The translations under genes and the position numbers were made by a program. Under the pieces are notes generated by a model that was not told the origin of the DNA, did no database searches, and saw nothing but the letters and a program-made list of their open reading frames with translations. Positions 24,658-32,758 of a stretch of 64,000 nucleotides of DNA are shown here, in pieces. Within the stretch, counting starts at the first letter, position 1. Each line of letters begins with the position of its first letter. The stretch lies in the NCBI GenBank assembly GCA_964344055.1, contig CAYFLT010000007.1, forward strand, positions 1-64,000, given 5' to 3'. Source of the DNA: OFTM10 sp964344055. GTDB taxonomy: Bacteria > Actinomycetota > Acidimicrobiia > Acidimicrobiales > Aldehydirespiratoraceae.

Positions 24658-25650
24658 TCAGCCGTGGTGCCGGTCGGCGATGAGGCTGATCAGCTCGAAC
24701 ATGACCGCCATGGACCGGTACGCAGTGATCTGATTTGGTGAGTCGACGGTGGGCATCAGGCACACGACATCGCCGCCGATGATGTTCTTCCCCCGGACCG
24801 AACGCAGCAGCTCCATCACCTGGTCGATTCCGAAGCCTTCGATCCCGGCTTCGATGTTGGCCACTCCGGGGGCGACGGTCGGGTCGAGACAGTCGAGGTC
24901 GAAGGTGATGTAGAGCGGCCGGTCCCCGACGCGCTCGTCGATGATCCTCATGACCTCCTCGGGACCGAGTCGGTCGTAGTCGGCCTTGCGGATCACCTCG
25001 TAGCCGAGCGCATGGGACGGCTCGAGCCACTCGAGGCTCCGCGTGTTGCCGCGGATGCCGACCTGCACACTGTGCTCGGGATCGACGTGGCCGTCAGCGA
25101 CCAGATAGCTGGCCCAATGGGCGGCCGACTTCACCGCACCCATGAAGTGCGGGATGTTGTGGAAGGCGTCGGTGTGGGCATCGAAGTGAAGGAGACAGGC
25201 CCTCTCTCCGCCGGTGAGCGACGCCTTCGAGCCGGCAATGGCCTGCAGGATTCCACCCGTGATCGAATGGTCGCCACCGATCGACACCGGCCGGCAGCCG
25301 GCCTCGTCGACCTCCCGGTAGAAGTCGGTGATCATCTCGATCGAGCGCTCGTTGTTGTTCCCTTCTGAGAGGGGCACGTCGCCGAGGTCGTGGACCCGAC
25401 ACAACTGCCACGGATCGATGCCGAAGTCGTTGTGGACCCTCCGACCGATCGCCGACACGTTCCGGACGGCTCTGGGGCCGAGGTGCTGGTCGCGCTGGGT
25501 GGTGCCGTTCCCGGTCGAGTGGGGGACACCGACCAGGCCGATGTCGGCGTTTGCCGGATCCGCGTCGTGCGGACAACGGAACAGGGTCGGGATTCCATAC
25601 CAGTAGATCCCGTCCATCAGGCGCTGCTGGTCGTCGGTCGGCTCGGCCAT
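24658..25650 (-). CDS. agmatinase/ureohydrolase family protein
   Basis: 330-residue binuclear manganese hydrolase of the arginase/agmatinase family. All metal motifs are present: SIGGDHSITGG (GGDHS 125-129), HFDAHTDAF (DAHTD 157-161) and TFDLDCLDPTVAPG (D251 and D253). It cleaves guanidino compounds to urea plus an amine. Agmatinase, guanidinobutyrase and guanidinopropionase cannot be told apart here. ATG 25650 follows a purine-rich GAGGGGGA site. It diverges from a DMT-family transporter 65 bp away. Confidence 0.93.
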   Translation of the reverse strand: MAEPTDDQQRLMDGIYWYGIPTLFRCPHDADPANADIGLVGVPHSTGNGTTQRDQHLGPRAVRNVSAIGRRVHNDFGIDPWQLCRVHDLGDVPLSEGNNNERSIEMITDFYREVDEAGCRPVSIGGDHSITGGILQAIAGSKASLTGGERACLLHFDAHTDAFHNIPHFMGAVKSAAHWASYLVADGHVDPEHSVQVGIRGNTRSLEWLEPSHALGYEVIRKADYDRLGPEEVMRIIDERVGDRPLYITFDLDCLDPTVAPGVANIEAGIEGFGIDQVMELLRSVRGKNIIGGDVVCLMPTVDSPNQITAYRSMAVMFELISLIADRHHG

Positions 25651-25715
25651 CGGTCCCCCTCGATCGCTCGGCGGGAATCTAGCCCTGGGTCCTCTTCGCT
25701 GGCAGACTCGCCGCC

Positions 25716-26543
25716 GTGACGATCGCCCTCGGCCTCTGGTATTCGCTCGCCATCGGCGTCGGCGATCACTTCGGTGGCTATGCGACCAAGCGGTCCCAGG
25801 CATTGACGGTGGTGATCACCGCCCTCATCGGCGGCACGATCACCTGTGCGGTCGGGCTCGCGGTGGTGGCGAGCGAGCTGACCACGCGAGACCTCGCGTT
25901 GGGCGCGGCCTCCGGGATGACCGTCGGCTTCGCGCTGATGCTCATGTACCACGGCATGTCGCTGTCCTCGGCGGCGGTGGTGTCGCCAATCGTGGCAGTC
26001 GTAGGGGCGCTGTTCCCCGTCGCCTGGGACGTCTCGACGGGAGCGTCGCTACCGGGAGTCGTCGTGGCCGGTATCGCCGTGGCGGTCGCGGGGCTCGGAC
26101 TCAGCACCATCTCGCCGGAGCTCGGGGACCGGGTGAGGGTCGGCGCGATGTGGGCGATCGCGTCGGGATGCGGTTTCGGTGTGTCGCTCAGCCTGTTGGG
26201 CGAAACCGACGCGGATTCGGGCATCTGGCCGGCGGTGTCGCAGCGGGCGATCGCATGCGCGCTGCTCACCGTCATTGCATTGTTCCGGTCCCAGACCCCG
26301 TTGGTCCCACGGGGACTTCGCTCGATCGCCGTCCTCTCCGGCGTCCTCGGTGGTTCGGGCGTGGCCGCCTTCGCGATCGGTGCGCAACGGGGATCACTGA
26401 GCGAGGTGGCCGTGGCCTCCGCGATGTTCCCGGCGGTGACCGCGATCCTCGGGGCGGTGTTCGACGACCATCCGCTGCGCTGGTGGCAGCTGATCGGAAT
26501 CGGCGGCGCGGTGGCGGGGATCGCCCTCATCGCCACGGGCTAG
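25716..26543 (+). CDS. EamA/DMT-family membrane transporter
   Basis: 275-residue protein with about ten hydrophobic helices in two repeats, as in the drug/metabolite transporter superfamily. EamA-like features are the ALMLMYHGMSLSSAAVVSPIVAVVGALFP and AFAIGAQRGSLSEVAVASAMFPAVTAILGAVF segments at the ends of each half. The start is GTG 25716. Members export amino acids or other small metabolites; the divergent ureohydrolase gene suggests, weakly, a link to guanidine or amine metabolism. Confidence 0.87.
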   Translation: MTIALGLWYSLAIGVGDHFGGYATKRSQALTVVITALIGGTITCAVGLAVVASELTTRDLALGAASGMTVGFALMLMYHGMSLSSAAVVSPIVAVVGALFPVAWDVSTGASLPGVVVAGIAVAVAGLGLSTISPELGDRVRVGAMWAIASGCGFGVSLSLLGETDADSGIWPAVSQRAIACALLTVIALFRSQTPLVPRGLRSIAVLSGVLGGSGVAAFAIGAQRGSLSEVAVASAMFPAVTAILGAVFDDHPLRWWQLIGIGGAVAGIALIATG

Positions 26544-26574
26544 CGTCGTCGCCCAACGTGGAAGGGAGCCATCG

Positions 26575-27252
26575 ATGACCGGACGACTCGAGGGGATCCG
26601 GGTGCTGGTCACCAGTGCCGACACCTACATGGGTCCACCGATCGTGGAGCTCTTCTCCGAGGAGGGGGCGGAGGTGATCGCCGACGAGTCGGCCCTGCTC
26701 GACCCGGACGAGCCGGCTGCGCTGATCGAGCGTTCTGGCGAGGTCGACGTGGTGGTGGCCAACCTCGACCTCGGCGCCTACACCGCCCGGGTCACCGAGA
26801 TCGAGGACGATCTGTGGTTGGCCGGGTTCGACGCCATGGTGCACCCGTTGATGCGGTTGGTTCGGGCTGTGGCTCCGGCCATGACCAACCGGGGGAGCGG
26901 CAGCATCGTGGCCCTCACATCGTCCTCACCGCTGCGGCGGATGAGCCTGCAGGCGATCTCCTACGTCACGGCCCGCGCCGCCCAGAACGCGTTCGTGCGG
27001 TCGGCCGGCCACGAGCTGGCCCGTCATGGCGTTCGGCTGAACGCCATCGCGCAGAACTTCGTCGCCAACGACACCTACTACCCGCCGGCGCTGCTCGAGA
27101 ATCCACGCTTCCAGGAGCGCCTCGGCCGAGAGGTGCCGGCGGCCCGGGTGGGCGACCCGGCCGAGACCGCCGAGCTGGCGCTGTTCCTCGCGTCGGACTC
27201 GTCGTCGTTCATCTACGGCCAGATCCTCAGCCAGGACGGCGGCTGGAGCTGA
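26575..27252 (+). CDS. halohydrin dehalogenase-like SDR protein
   Basis: 225-residue SDR-fold protein that has lost the NAD(P) and lysine signatures and instead matches halohydrin dehalogenases (haloalcohol to epoxide plus halide, and the reverse with nucleophiles). The nucleophile-pocket motif T-x4-F/Y-x-G is T13-Y18-G20. The catalytic triad motif S-x12-Y-x3-R is S117, Y130, R134 (SYVTAR). The stretch after the triad (VRLNAIAQNF, then NDTYYPP) aligns in place with the halide loop of HheC, and the end GQILSQDGGW matches its final strand. Arg in place of Lys separates it from redox SDRs. It follows the DMT gene by 31 bp with AAGGGAG before ATG 26575. Activity is inferred, not shown. Confidence 0.8.
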   Translation: MTGRLEGIRVLVTSADTYMGPPIVELFSEEGAEVIADESALLDPDEPAALIERSGEVDVVVANLDLGAYTARVTEIEDDLWLAGFDAMVHPLMRLVRAVAPAMTNRGSGSIVALTSSSPLRRMSLQAISYVTARAAQNAFVRSAGHELARHGVRLNAIAQNFVANDTYYPPALLENPRFQERLGREVPAARVGDPAETAELALFLASDSSSFIYGQILSQDGGWS

Positions 27253-27280
27253 TCGAGTCGGGCCGGCGCCGGCACCGATG

Positions 27281-27787
27281 TCACGCCCCGTCGATCAGCC
27301 GTTGGACATGGGGCATGAAGTAGCCGACGTACCGCGCCTGCACCTCCGGGCGCTGCCAGTCCGATTCGGTCACCGTGCCTCGGCACGACTCGGTGCCGCA
27401 GGCACACTCCAGGCGGTACGGCCACGTCCGGGCAGTGGCGTAGTCGTGGCACAGCTCCTCGCCGGCCTCGATGTCGCGGAGTGCGACGTAGGTGACGTTC
27501 CCACGGAATCCGACGTTGGCCTCGCAGGAGTGGTTGATGTGGACCACCATCGCCTCGTACTCGTCCGCGTGACGGGGAGACAGGAAGAGGTCGGTGTCGA
27601 TCTGGAGGGAGAAGTCGCCGATCTCGGCCGTGAGCTGTTCGACCTCCTCGAACCCCACGACGTGTCCGACCTTGACGGCCACCCGTTCGTCCTTGGCGAT
27701 CGGCACCGCGGCGAACACCGCGAGCCCGCCGAGATGACTCGGCCGTACCTCCACGCTGGGCGAACGCCACACCTGCACCGGCTCCAT
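27281..27787 (-). CDS. SET-domain protein (putative protein lysine methyltransferase)
   Basis: 168-residue stand-alone SET domain. It shows GGLAVFAAVPIAKDE at the N-terminus, the AdoMet/pseudoknot motif NHSCEAN (85-91), GEELCHDY (109-116) with the catalytic tyrosine, and a post-SET-like cysteine cluster CACGTESC (128-135), which would bind zinc with a SET cysteine. SET proteins methylate lysines, commonly in eukaryotes; bacterial copies are sporadic and their targets usually unknown. ATG 27787 lies 47 bp from the start of the divergent MFS gene. Small size and absence of other domains leave the substrate open. Confidence 0.88.
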   Translation of the reverse strand: MEPVQVWRSPSVEVRPSHLGGLAVFAAVPIAKDERVAVKVGHVVGFEEVEQLTAEIGDFSLQIDTDLFLSPRHADEYEAMVVHINHSCEANVGFRGNVTYVALRDIEAGEELCHDYATARTWPYRLECACGTESCRGTVTESDWQRPEVQARYVGYFMPHVQRLIDGA

Positions 27788-27833
27788 GGGCGGAAAGTAT
27801 GTCACCGGTCGAATCAGCTGCGAGACTGCGCCG

Positions 27834-29102
27834 ATGTCCTCCCCGGTCGAGACGGTCGATCTCCCTCGCGTCCGTGCCCGCACACGATGGATGCTCATCT
27901 TCTCGGTCTTTCCCGCGGGGATGGGCATGACCGCTGGATTCGCCGCCACCAGCCTCGCGGCGAAGGACATCACCGGCAACGACGCTCTTGCCACACTCGC
28001 CGCAACGATGATCAGCATCGGAGGCGCCATTGCCGCCGTGCCGCTCGGCCGCTACATGTCACGCCACGGCCGGCGCGAAGGCCTGCGTCGTGCGTGGATC
28101 GTCGGCTCCTTCGGTGCCCTGCTCGCCTTCCTGGCGGTCGTCACCCAGATCTACCCTCTGCTGCTTCTCGGTGTGATCGGAATCGGCGTCGGGCAGGCCG
28201 CGAACCTCGCTGCCCGGTACTCGGCAGCCGATCTGGCCGAGCCGAAGAACCGGGCCCGCGACATCGGGATCGTCGTGTGGGCGAGTTCGATCGGCGCCGT
28301 GCTCGGACCGACGGTCGCTCTCGGTGGCACGGGCTGGGTCGCCGAGCAGATGGGGCTCGACGAACTGGCCGGGCCGTACTTGATGGGCATCCTCGTGTTG
28401 GCCACCGCGGCGACCGTCGTTCACACCCAGCTCCGACCCGATCCACTCCTGCTCGCCCAGGAACTCGGCACGGCTCCGGACGACGCGGCCGGTCCCACAC
28501 TGCTGGAGTCGTTTCGAAAGCTCTGGGACCACAAGCCGGCGGCGGTGGCGGTGTTCGCGATGGCACTCGGTCAGGCCGTGATGGTCGGGATCATGACGGT
28601 GACGCCGCTCCACATGGACGACGGTGCGCACGAGGCGCGGGTCATCGGCCTCGTCATCTCCCTCCACATCGTCGGCATGTACATGTTCTCGCCGGTGGTT
28701 GGTTGGCTGGTCGACCGGCTTCCGGCCAGCGCGATGGTGGCGGTCGCGGGGATCACGCTCTTCTTCGGAGGCGAACTGGCGTCCCACACCGATCCCGAGG
28801 ACAGCCTCGGGGTGTTCATGGGGCTCTTCCTCGTGGGGCTGGGGTGGTCATTCGCCATGTTGTCGGGCGCGGCGCTGCTGACCGCCACGTTCTCCGTTCA
28901 CGAACGGGCCGCCGTCCAGGGTGCCGCCGACTTCACGATGGTGGCAGCGGGGGCCACGGCCGGTCTTCTGTCCGGCGTCATCGTGGAGGCGCGGGACTAC
29001 CACTTCCTGAGCCACTGGGCGGCGGTTGGTGCGCTCGCGCTCGTGGCCGCCGCGCTCTACCCGGTCGTCACCAACGTCCGGGGCCGGCTCCAGCCGGCCT
29101 GA
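27834..29102 (+). CDS. MFS transporter
   Basis: About 422 residues, roughly twelve hydrophobic helices. A motif A-like loop PLGRYMSRHGRREGLRR follows helix 2, and a second copy (GWLVDRLPASAM) lies in the C-terminal half. ATG 27834 (MSSPVETVDLPRVRAR) is chosen over an ATG at 27786, which would overlap the divergent SET gene. The sequence resembles uncharacterised actinobacterial MFS permeases; I see nothing that sets the substrate. Confidence 0.87.
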   Translation: MSSPVETVDLPRVRARTRWMLIFSVFPAGMGMTAGFAATSLAAKDITGNDALATLAATMISIGGAIAAVPLGRYMSRHGRREGLRRAWIVGSFGALLAFLAVVTQIYPLLLLGVIGIGVGQAANLAARYSAADLAEPKNRARDIGIVVWASSIGAVLGPTVALGGTGWVAEQMGLDELAGPYLMGILVLATAATVVHTQLRPDPLLLAQELGTAPDDAAGPTLLESFRKLWDHKPAAVAVFAMALGQAVMVGIMTVTPLHMDDGAHEARVIGLVISLHIVGMYMFSPVVGWLVDRLPASAMVAVAGITLFFGGELASHTDPEDSLGVFMGLFLVGLGWSFAMLSGAALLTATFSVHERAAVQGAADFTMVAAGATAGLLSGVIVEARDYHFLSHWAAVGALALVAAALYPVVTNVRGRLQPA

Positions 29103-29155
29103 ACAGGGTTCGCGGCGAGCCGAGGACGTACCTTCGGCGCCTCCGGGTCGGCACT

Positions 29156-29200
29156 TGAGCGAAAGCTCACCGTTGGCACCGCGGCCGGTGACAAGGCCGC
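29156..29200 (+). promoter_or_regulatory. paired hairpins in the leader of the unknown gene at 29329
   Basis: Two adjacent inverted repeats: TGAGC-GAAA-GCTCA (29156-29169, a GNRA-type tetraloop) and GCGGCC with an 8-base loop and GGCCGC (29181-29200). They lie in the 226-bp space after the MFS gene and could be a terminator for it or part of a structured leader. They match no riboswitch consensus that I know. Confidence 0.3.
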
Positions 29201-29328
29201 AGATCAAGGGTTCGACCAACTCATGGCGGAGCGACCCCGTCCTTCGTACCGTCAGAAGAGCCCATGAGTCGCGGGCACTGAGCACACACTGTCGCCGCCC
29301 GGCGGTCGGCAGCGGACGGGAGGACCTG

Positions 29329-30483
29329 ATGTCCATCAACCTCGAATCCACCCAGTCGGCCACCTGGGCCGAAGCCGTCGCCGAATTGGGGCTCGATCAC
29401 CCCGCGGTGATGAGGCTTCCGGCCGCGCGCGGCCTGATGGAGGAGGCGCACCGGGTCCACGAGCAGCGCCGAGCACTCGGTGGCAAGGTCCGGGAAGTCC
29501 GAAAGCTGCTGCGCGATCTCATGACCCAGGAGGAGCAGGCCACCGCGACCGGCCTCGAGCTCCTCGGCAAGATCCGTGCCGAGATCGCCAGCCATACCGC
29601 AGATCTCGCCGACCTCAACAGCCGTCTGACGTCCTCGCTGGCCGGACCGTCGAGTGCGGAAGTCACGACCGGAGACGTCGACGTCGACAGCTTCGTCGCC
29701 CGCTACGGGCTGCGAGACCAGTACGAGACACTGCTCGACATGTTCTCCGCCTTCGGTGCGTTCGATCTCCGGGCCCGCTCGATCCGATTCCATGGAACGT
29801 CGGGCCGTCTGCACCAACTCCCGACCTTCGATTCGATCGTCGGCCGGATCCTGACCGACGAGATCCGGACCTACCTCGCGGAGGCCGACCGGGTTCGGCT
29901 CCTCGTCACTCCCGCTGCCGACCAGCGGGTGTTCCACGGAGTCGGCAAGACGGTCGCGTTCAACAACTATGCGGTCGCCGGGGTGGCCGCCGAGGGTCCC
30001 GAGGCCTGCGTCGACTTCGTCCAGAACGTCAACCACTCGCCCTCGGGTCGTGCGGTGGCCGACGACCTTCTCAACGGGACCTCCTTCGACGGCGTGCGAG
30101 TAGCCCTCTACGCCGAATCGGACCATCAGGACGGACCGTTCGATCTCCGGGGTCGAGGTATGGGTCTCGACGCCATCTGTGAAGACATCGAGTTCAACGC
30201 CGCGGAGGCATCGGAAGGTGGGGTCGAGGTCCGGCCGCTCAGCCCGCCCGAATACCTCATGCTCCAGGCCATGCGGCGCCGGTTCGGCCTCGACCTGCTC
30301 GACAGCAAGGATCGCCAGAAGGGCGGATCCGAGACCTGGTTCCCCGGCCATCAGATCAAGGGTGCCGCGGGCACCCTCGTCGCTCGATCGGTCGGTGCGG
30401 GACTGCGCTTCCGAGCCGACGAGACCGGCCGCGGCTCCGAGAGTCGGGGATACCGGGTCGCGCTCGCCCCGGTGGCTGCCTGA
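29329..30483 (+). CDS. protein of unknown function with N-terminal coiled coil
   Basis: 384-residue soluble protein that I do not recognise. ATG 29329 follows GGGAGGAC. Residues about 30-110 are rich in heptad-like Leu/Glu/Arg (LMEEAHRVHEQRRALGGKVR and on) and are likely a coiled coil. The remainder is a mixed alpha/beta region with many acidic residues and a conserved-looking core (VFHGVGKTVAFNNYAVAGVA; FVQNVNHSPSGRAVADDLL). It has no signal peptide, membrane helix or metal motif. It stands alone, convergent with tdh, behind a long leader containing two hairpins. Confidence 0.7.
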   Translation: MSINLESTQSATWAEAVAELGLDHPAVMRLPAARGLMEEAHRVHEQRRALGGKVREVRKLLRDLMTQEEQATATGLELLGKIRAEIASHTADLADLNSRLTSSLAGPSSAEVTTGDVDVDSFVARYGLRDQYETLLDMFSAFGAFDLRARSIRFHGTSGRLHQLPTFDSIVGRILTDEIRTYLAEADRVRLLVTPAADQRVFHGVGKTVAFNNYAVAGVAAEGPEACVDFVQNVNHSPSGRAVADDLLNGTSFDGVRVALYAESDHQDGPFDLRGRGMGLDAICEDIEFNAAEASEGGVEVRPLSPPEYLMLQAMRRRFGLDLLDSKDRQKGGSETWFPGHQIKGAAGTLVARSVGAGLRFRADETGRGSESRGYRVALAPVAA

Positions 30484-30512
30484 CCTCGCCGGGCCCGGGG
30501 GCCGAGCAGGTG

Positions 30513-31553
30513 TCAGCCGGAGACGTCGGGGGAGACCTCCAGGATGACCTTGCTCGCGTCCCCCGCGGCGAGTGCCGCGAATGCCGCCTGATGGTCCTCG
30601 AGCCCGAATCGGTGGCTGATGATGGGCGCGACGTCGAGACCGCTGCCGAGCATGGCGAGCGCCTTGTGCCACGTCTCGAACATCTCCCGCCCGTAGATGC
30701 CCTTGAGGGTGAGCCCTTTCAGGATGACCTGATTCATGTCCACCTCGGCCCCGTGGGCGAAGAGCCCGAGCAGGGCGACTTTCCCTCCATGGATCATCGC
30801 CTCGATCATGTCGGCGAGTCCGTCCGGATGGCCTGACATCTCGAGGCCGACGTCGAACCCCTCGACCATGCCGAGATCGCCCATGACCCCTTCGATCACC
30901 CCCGGGCCGGGCCGGACGGCGCGGGTGGCACCCATCTCGAGCGCGCGCGCCAAGCGAGCCTCCACCGGATCGGTGATCACCACGTGGCGGGCACCTGCGT
31001 GGCGGCACACCGCGACCGCCATCTGGCCGATGGGGCCTGCGCCGGTGATGAGCACGTCCTCGCCGACCAGGTCGAACGACAGGGCGGTGTGCACGGCGTT
31101 GCCGAGTGGATCGAGGATGGCCGCAACCTCGTCGGGGACCGAGTCCGGGAGCGGATAGACGTTCTCCTCCGGCATCACGATCAGCTCGGCGAAGGCGCCG
31201 TCTCGGTTGACGCCGATCCCCAGCGTGGCGTTGCAGAGGTGGTGACGGCCGGCCCTGCAGTTCCGGCAGTGCCCGCACACGATGTGGCCCTCGCCGGCCA
31301 CGCGGTCCCCGGGCCCGACCGAGGTGACCTGTGCGCCGACCGATTCGACGACGCCCATGAACTCATGACCAACCACCAGTGGTGGCTCGAGTGTGGCGGC
31401 AGCCCAGTCGTCCCACTGGTGGATGTGGAGATCTGTGCCGCAGATGGCGGCCAGCTGAACCCGGATACGCACATCGGTGGGGCCGACCTCGGGCTCGGGA
31501 ACGTCGGTCAGAACCAGGCCGGGTACGGAATCCGGCTTGACCAGAGCCTTCAC
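30513..31553 (-). CDS. tdh: L-threonine 3-dehydrogenase
   Basis: 346-residue zinc alcohol-dehydrogenase-fold enzyme that oxidises threonine to 2-amino-3-oxobutyrate with NAD. It is close to E. coli Tdh along its length: AICGTDLHIHQWD with catalytic-zinc C38, GHEFMG with H63 and E64, the structural-zinc cysteines C93, C96, C99 and C107 (CGHCRNCRAGRHHLC), GNAVHTALSFDLVGEDVLI, and the Rossmann GAGPIG. Its start overlaps the kbl stop by 4 bases. Together kbl and tdh convert threonine to glycine and acetyl-CoA. Confidence 0.97.
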   Translation of the reverse strand: MKALVKPDSVPGLVLTDVPEPEVGPTDVRIRVQLAAICGTDLHIHQWDDWAAATLEPPLVVGHEFMGVVESVGAQVTSVGPGDRVAGEGHIVCGHCRNCRAGRHHLCNATLGIGVNRDGAFAELIVMPEENVYPLPDSVPDEVAAILDPLGNAVHTALSFDLVGEDVLITGAGPIGQMAVAVCRHAGARHVVITDPVEARLARALEMGATRAVRPGPGVIEGVMGDLGMVEGFDVGLEMSGHPDGLADMIEAMIHGGKVALLGLFAHGAEVDMNQVILKGLTLKGIYGREMFETWHKALAMLGSGLDVAPIISHRFGLEDHQAAFAALAAGDASKVILEVSPDVSG

Positions 31554-32758
31554 GACCCGCCTCCGACGACCCCGAGCTCGGATCCCACGGTGACGAAAGC
31601 TTCGACCGCCCGGTCGATGTCGGTGTCGTCGTGCGCAGCGTTCATCTGGGTGCGGATTCGGGCGGTTCCCATGGGCACGACCGGGTACGAGAAGGCGGTG
31701 ACGTAGAGGCCGTCCTCACCGAGCCGCCGGGCGAACTCACCGGCGAGGACCGCATCGCCGAGCATCACCGGGATGATCGGGTGACCCTCGCCACTCAGCT
31801 CGAAACCGGCCGCGGTCATCGCGGCGCGGAAGCGGGTGGCGTTGCGTTCGAGCCGGGATCGCCGATCGGCGCCGTCGCGGGCGAGCCGCAACGCTGCTCT
31901 CGCCCCGCCGAGCAGGGCAGGGGCAAGCGCATTGGAGAAGAGATAGGGCCGCGCTCGTTGCCGGAGGAGATCCACGATCGGCCGGCGGGACGCCACGAAG
32001 CCGCCCATGCCGCCCCCGAGCGCCTTGCCGAGGGTGCTGGTGACGATGTCGACCCGGTCGACCAGATCGTGGAGGGCGGGTGTACCCCGGCCGTCGGGCC
32101 CGATGAATCCGGTGGCGTGGCAGTCGTCGACCATCACCAGTGCGCCGTGACGATCCGCCACCTCACACAGGGTGGTGAGGTCCGCCACGTACCCGTCCAT
32201 CGAGAACACGCCGTCGGTCACGGCGATCAGGTGCTCGGCGCCGTCGCGGCGGGCCTCGGCGAGTTGGGCATCGAGGTGGTCGTAGTCGCGCGTGTCGAAG
32301 CGGTACCGGGCCGCCTTCGAGAGGCGGACGCCATCGATGATCGACGCATGGTTCAGGGAGTCGGAGACGATCGCGTCGCCTTCGCCGAAGAGCGGCTCGA
32401 ACACGCCGCCGTTGGCGTCGAAGCAGGCCGCGAACGTGATCGCGTCGTCGGTGCCGAGATAGTCGGCGACGTCGAGCTCGAGTTCACGATGGAGATCGAG
32501 GGTGCCACAGATGAAGCGGACCGAAGCCATGCCGTAGCCGTAGCGATCCATGGCTTCCTTCGCGGCGTCGATGATCTCGGGGTGGTCGGCCAGCCCGAGA
32601 TAGTTGTTCGCACAGAGGTTGAGGACGTCGCCCTCCCCGTCGACGGACACCGTGCCGCCCTGCGGCGACACGATCCTGCGCTCGGCCTTCCAGAGCCCCG
32701 CGCCCCGAATCTCTTCGAGCGCCGCCGTCGTGGCAGCGTCGAAGGCGGTCCGGCTCAC
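31550..32758 (-). CDS. kbl: glycine C-acetyltransferase (2-amino-3-ketobutyrate CoA ligase)
   Basis: 402-residue PLP enzyme of the alpha-oxoamine synthase family, splitting 2-amino-3-oxobutyrate with CoA to glycine and acetyl-CoA. It shows LCANNYLGLADHP, the RFICGTLDLHRELE loop, DSLNHASIIDG, MVDDCHATGFIG and the PLP lysine K245 in STLGKALGGGMGG. The next gene tdh makes its unstable substrate, so direct transfer is likely. GTG 32758 overlaps the stop of the upstream S9 peptidase gene (GTGA), making a three-gene operon. Confidence 0.97.
   Translation of the reverse strand: MSRTAFDAATTAALEEIRGAGLWKAERRIVSPQGGTVSVDGEGDVLNLCANNYLGLADHPEIIDAAKEAMDRYGYGMASVRFICGTLDLHRELELDVADYLGTDDAITFAACFDANGGVFEPLFGEGDAIVSDSLNHASIIDGVRLSKAARYRFDTRDYDHLDAQLAEARRDGAEHLIAVTDGVFSMDGYVADLTTLCEVADRHGALVMVDDCHATGFIGPDGRGTPALHDLVDRVDIVTSTLGKALGGGMGGFVASRRPIVDLLRQRARPYLFSNALAPALLGGARAALRLARDGADRRSRLERNATRFRAAMTAAGFELSGEGHPIIPVMLGDAVLAGEFARRLGEDGLYVTAFSYPVVPMGTARIRTQMNAAHDDTDIDRAVEAFVTVGSELGVVGGGS

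Noticed and set aside
26575..27252. Ordinary NAD(P)-dependent SDR dehydrogenase
   Set aside because: The glycine-rich cofactor motif is lost and the catalytic lysine is arginine; halohydrin dehalogenase motifs fit better.
29103..29328. Riboswitch (c-di-GMP, c-di-AMP or cobalamin) in the leader
   Set aside because: Hairpins are present but none of the conserved core sequences of these classes could be found.
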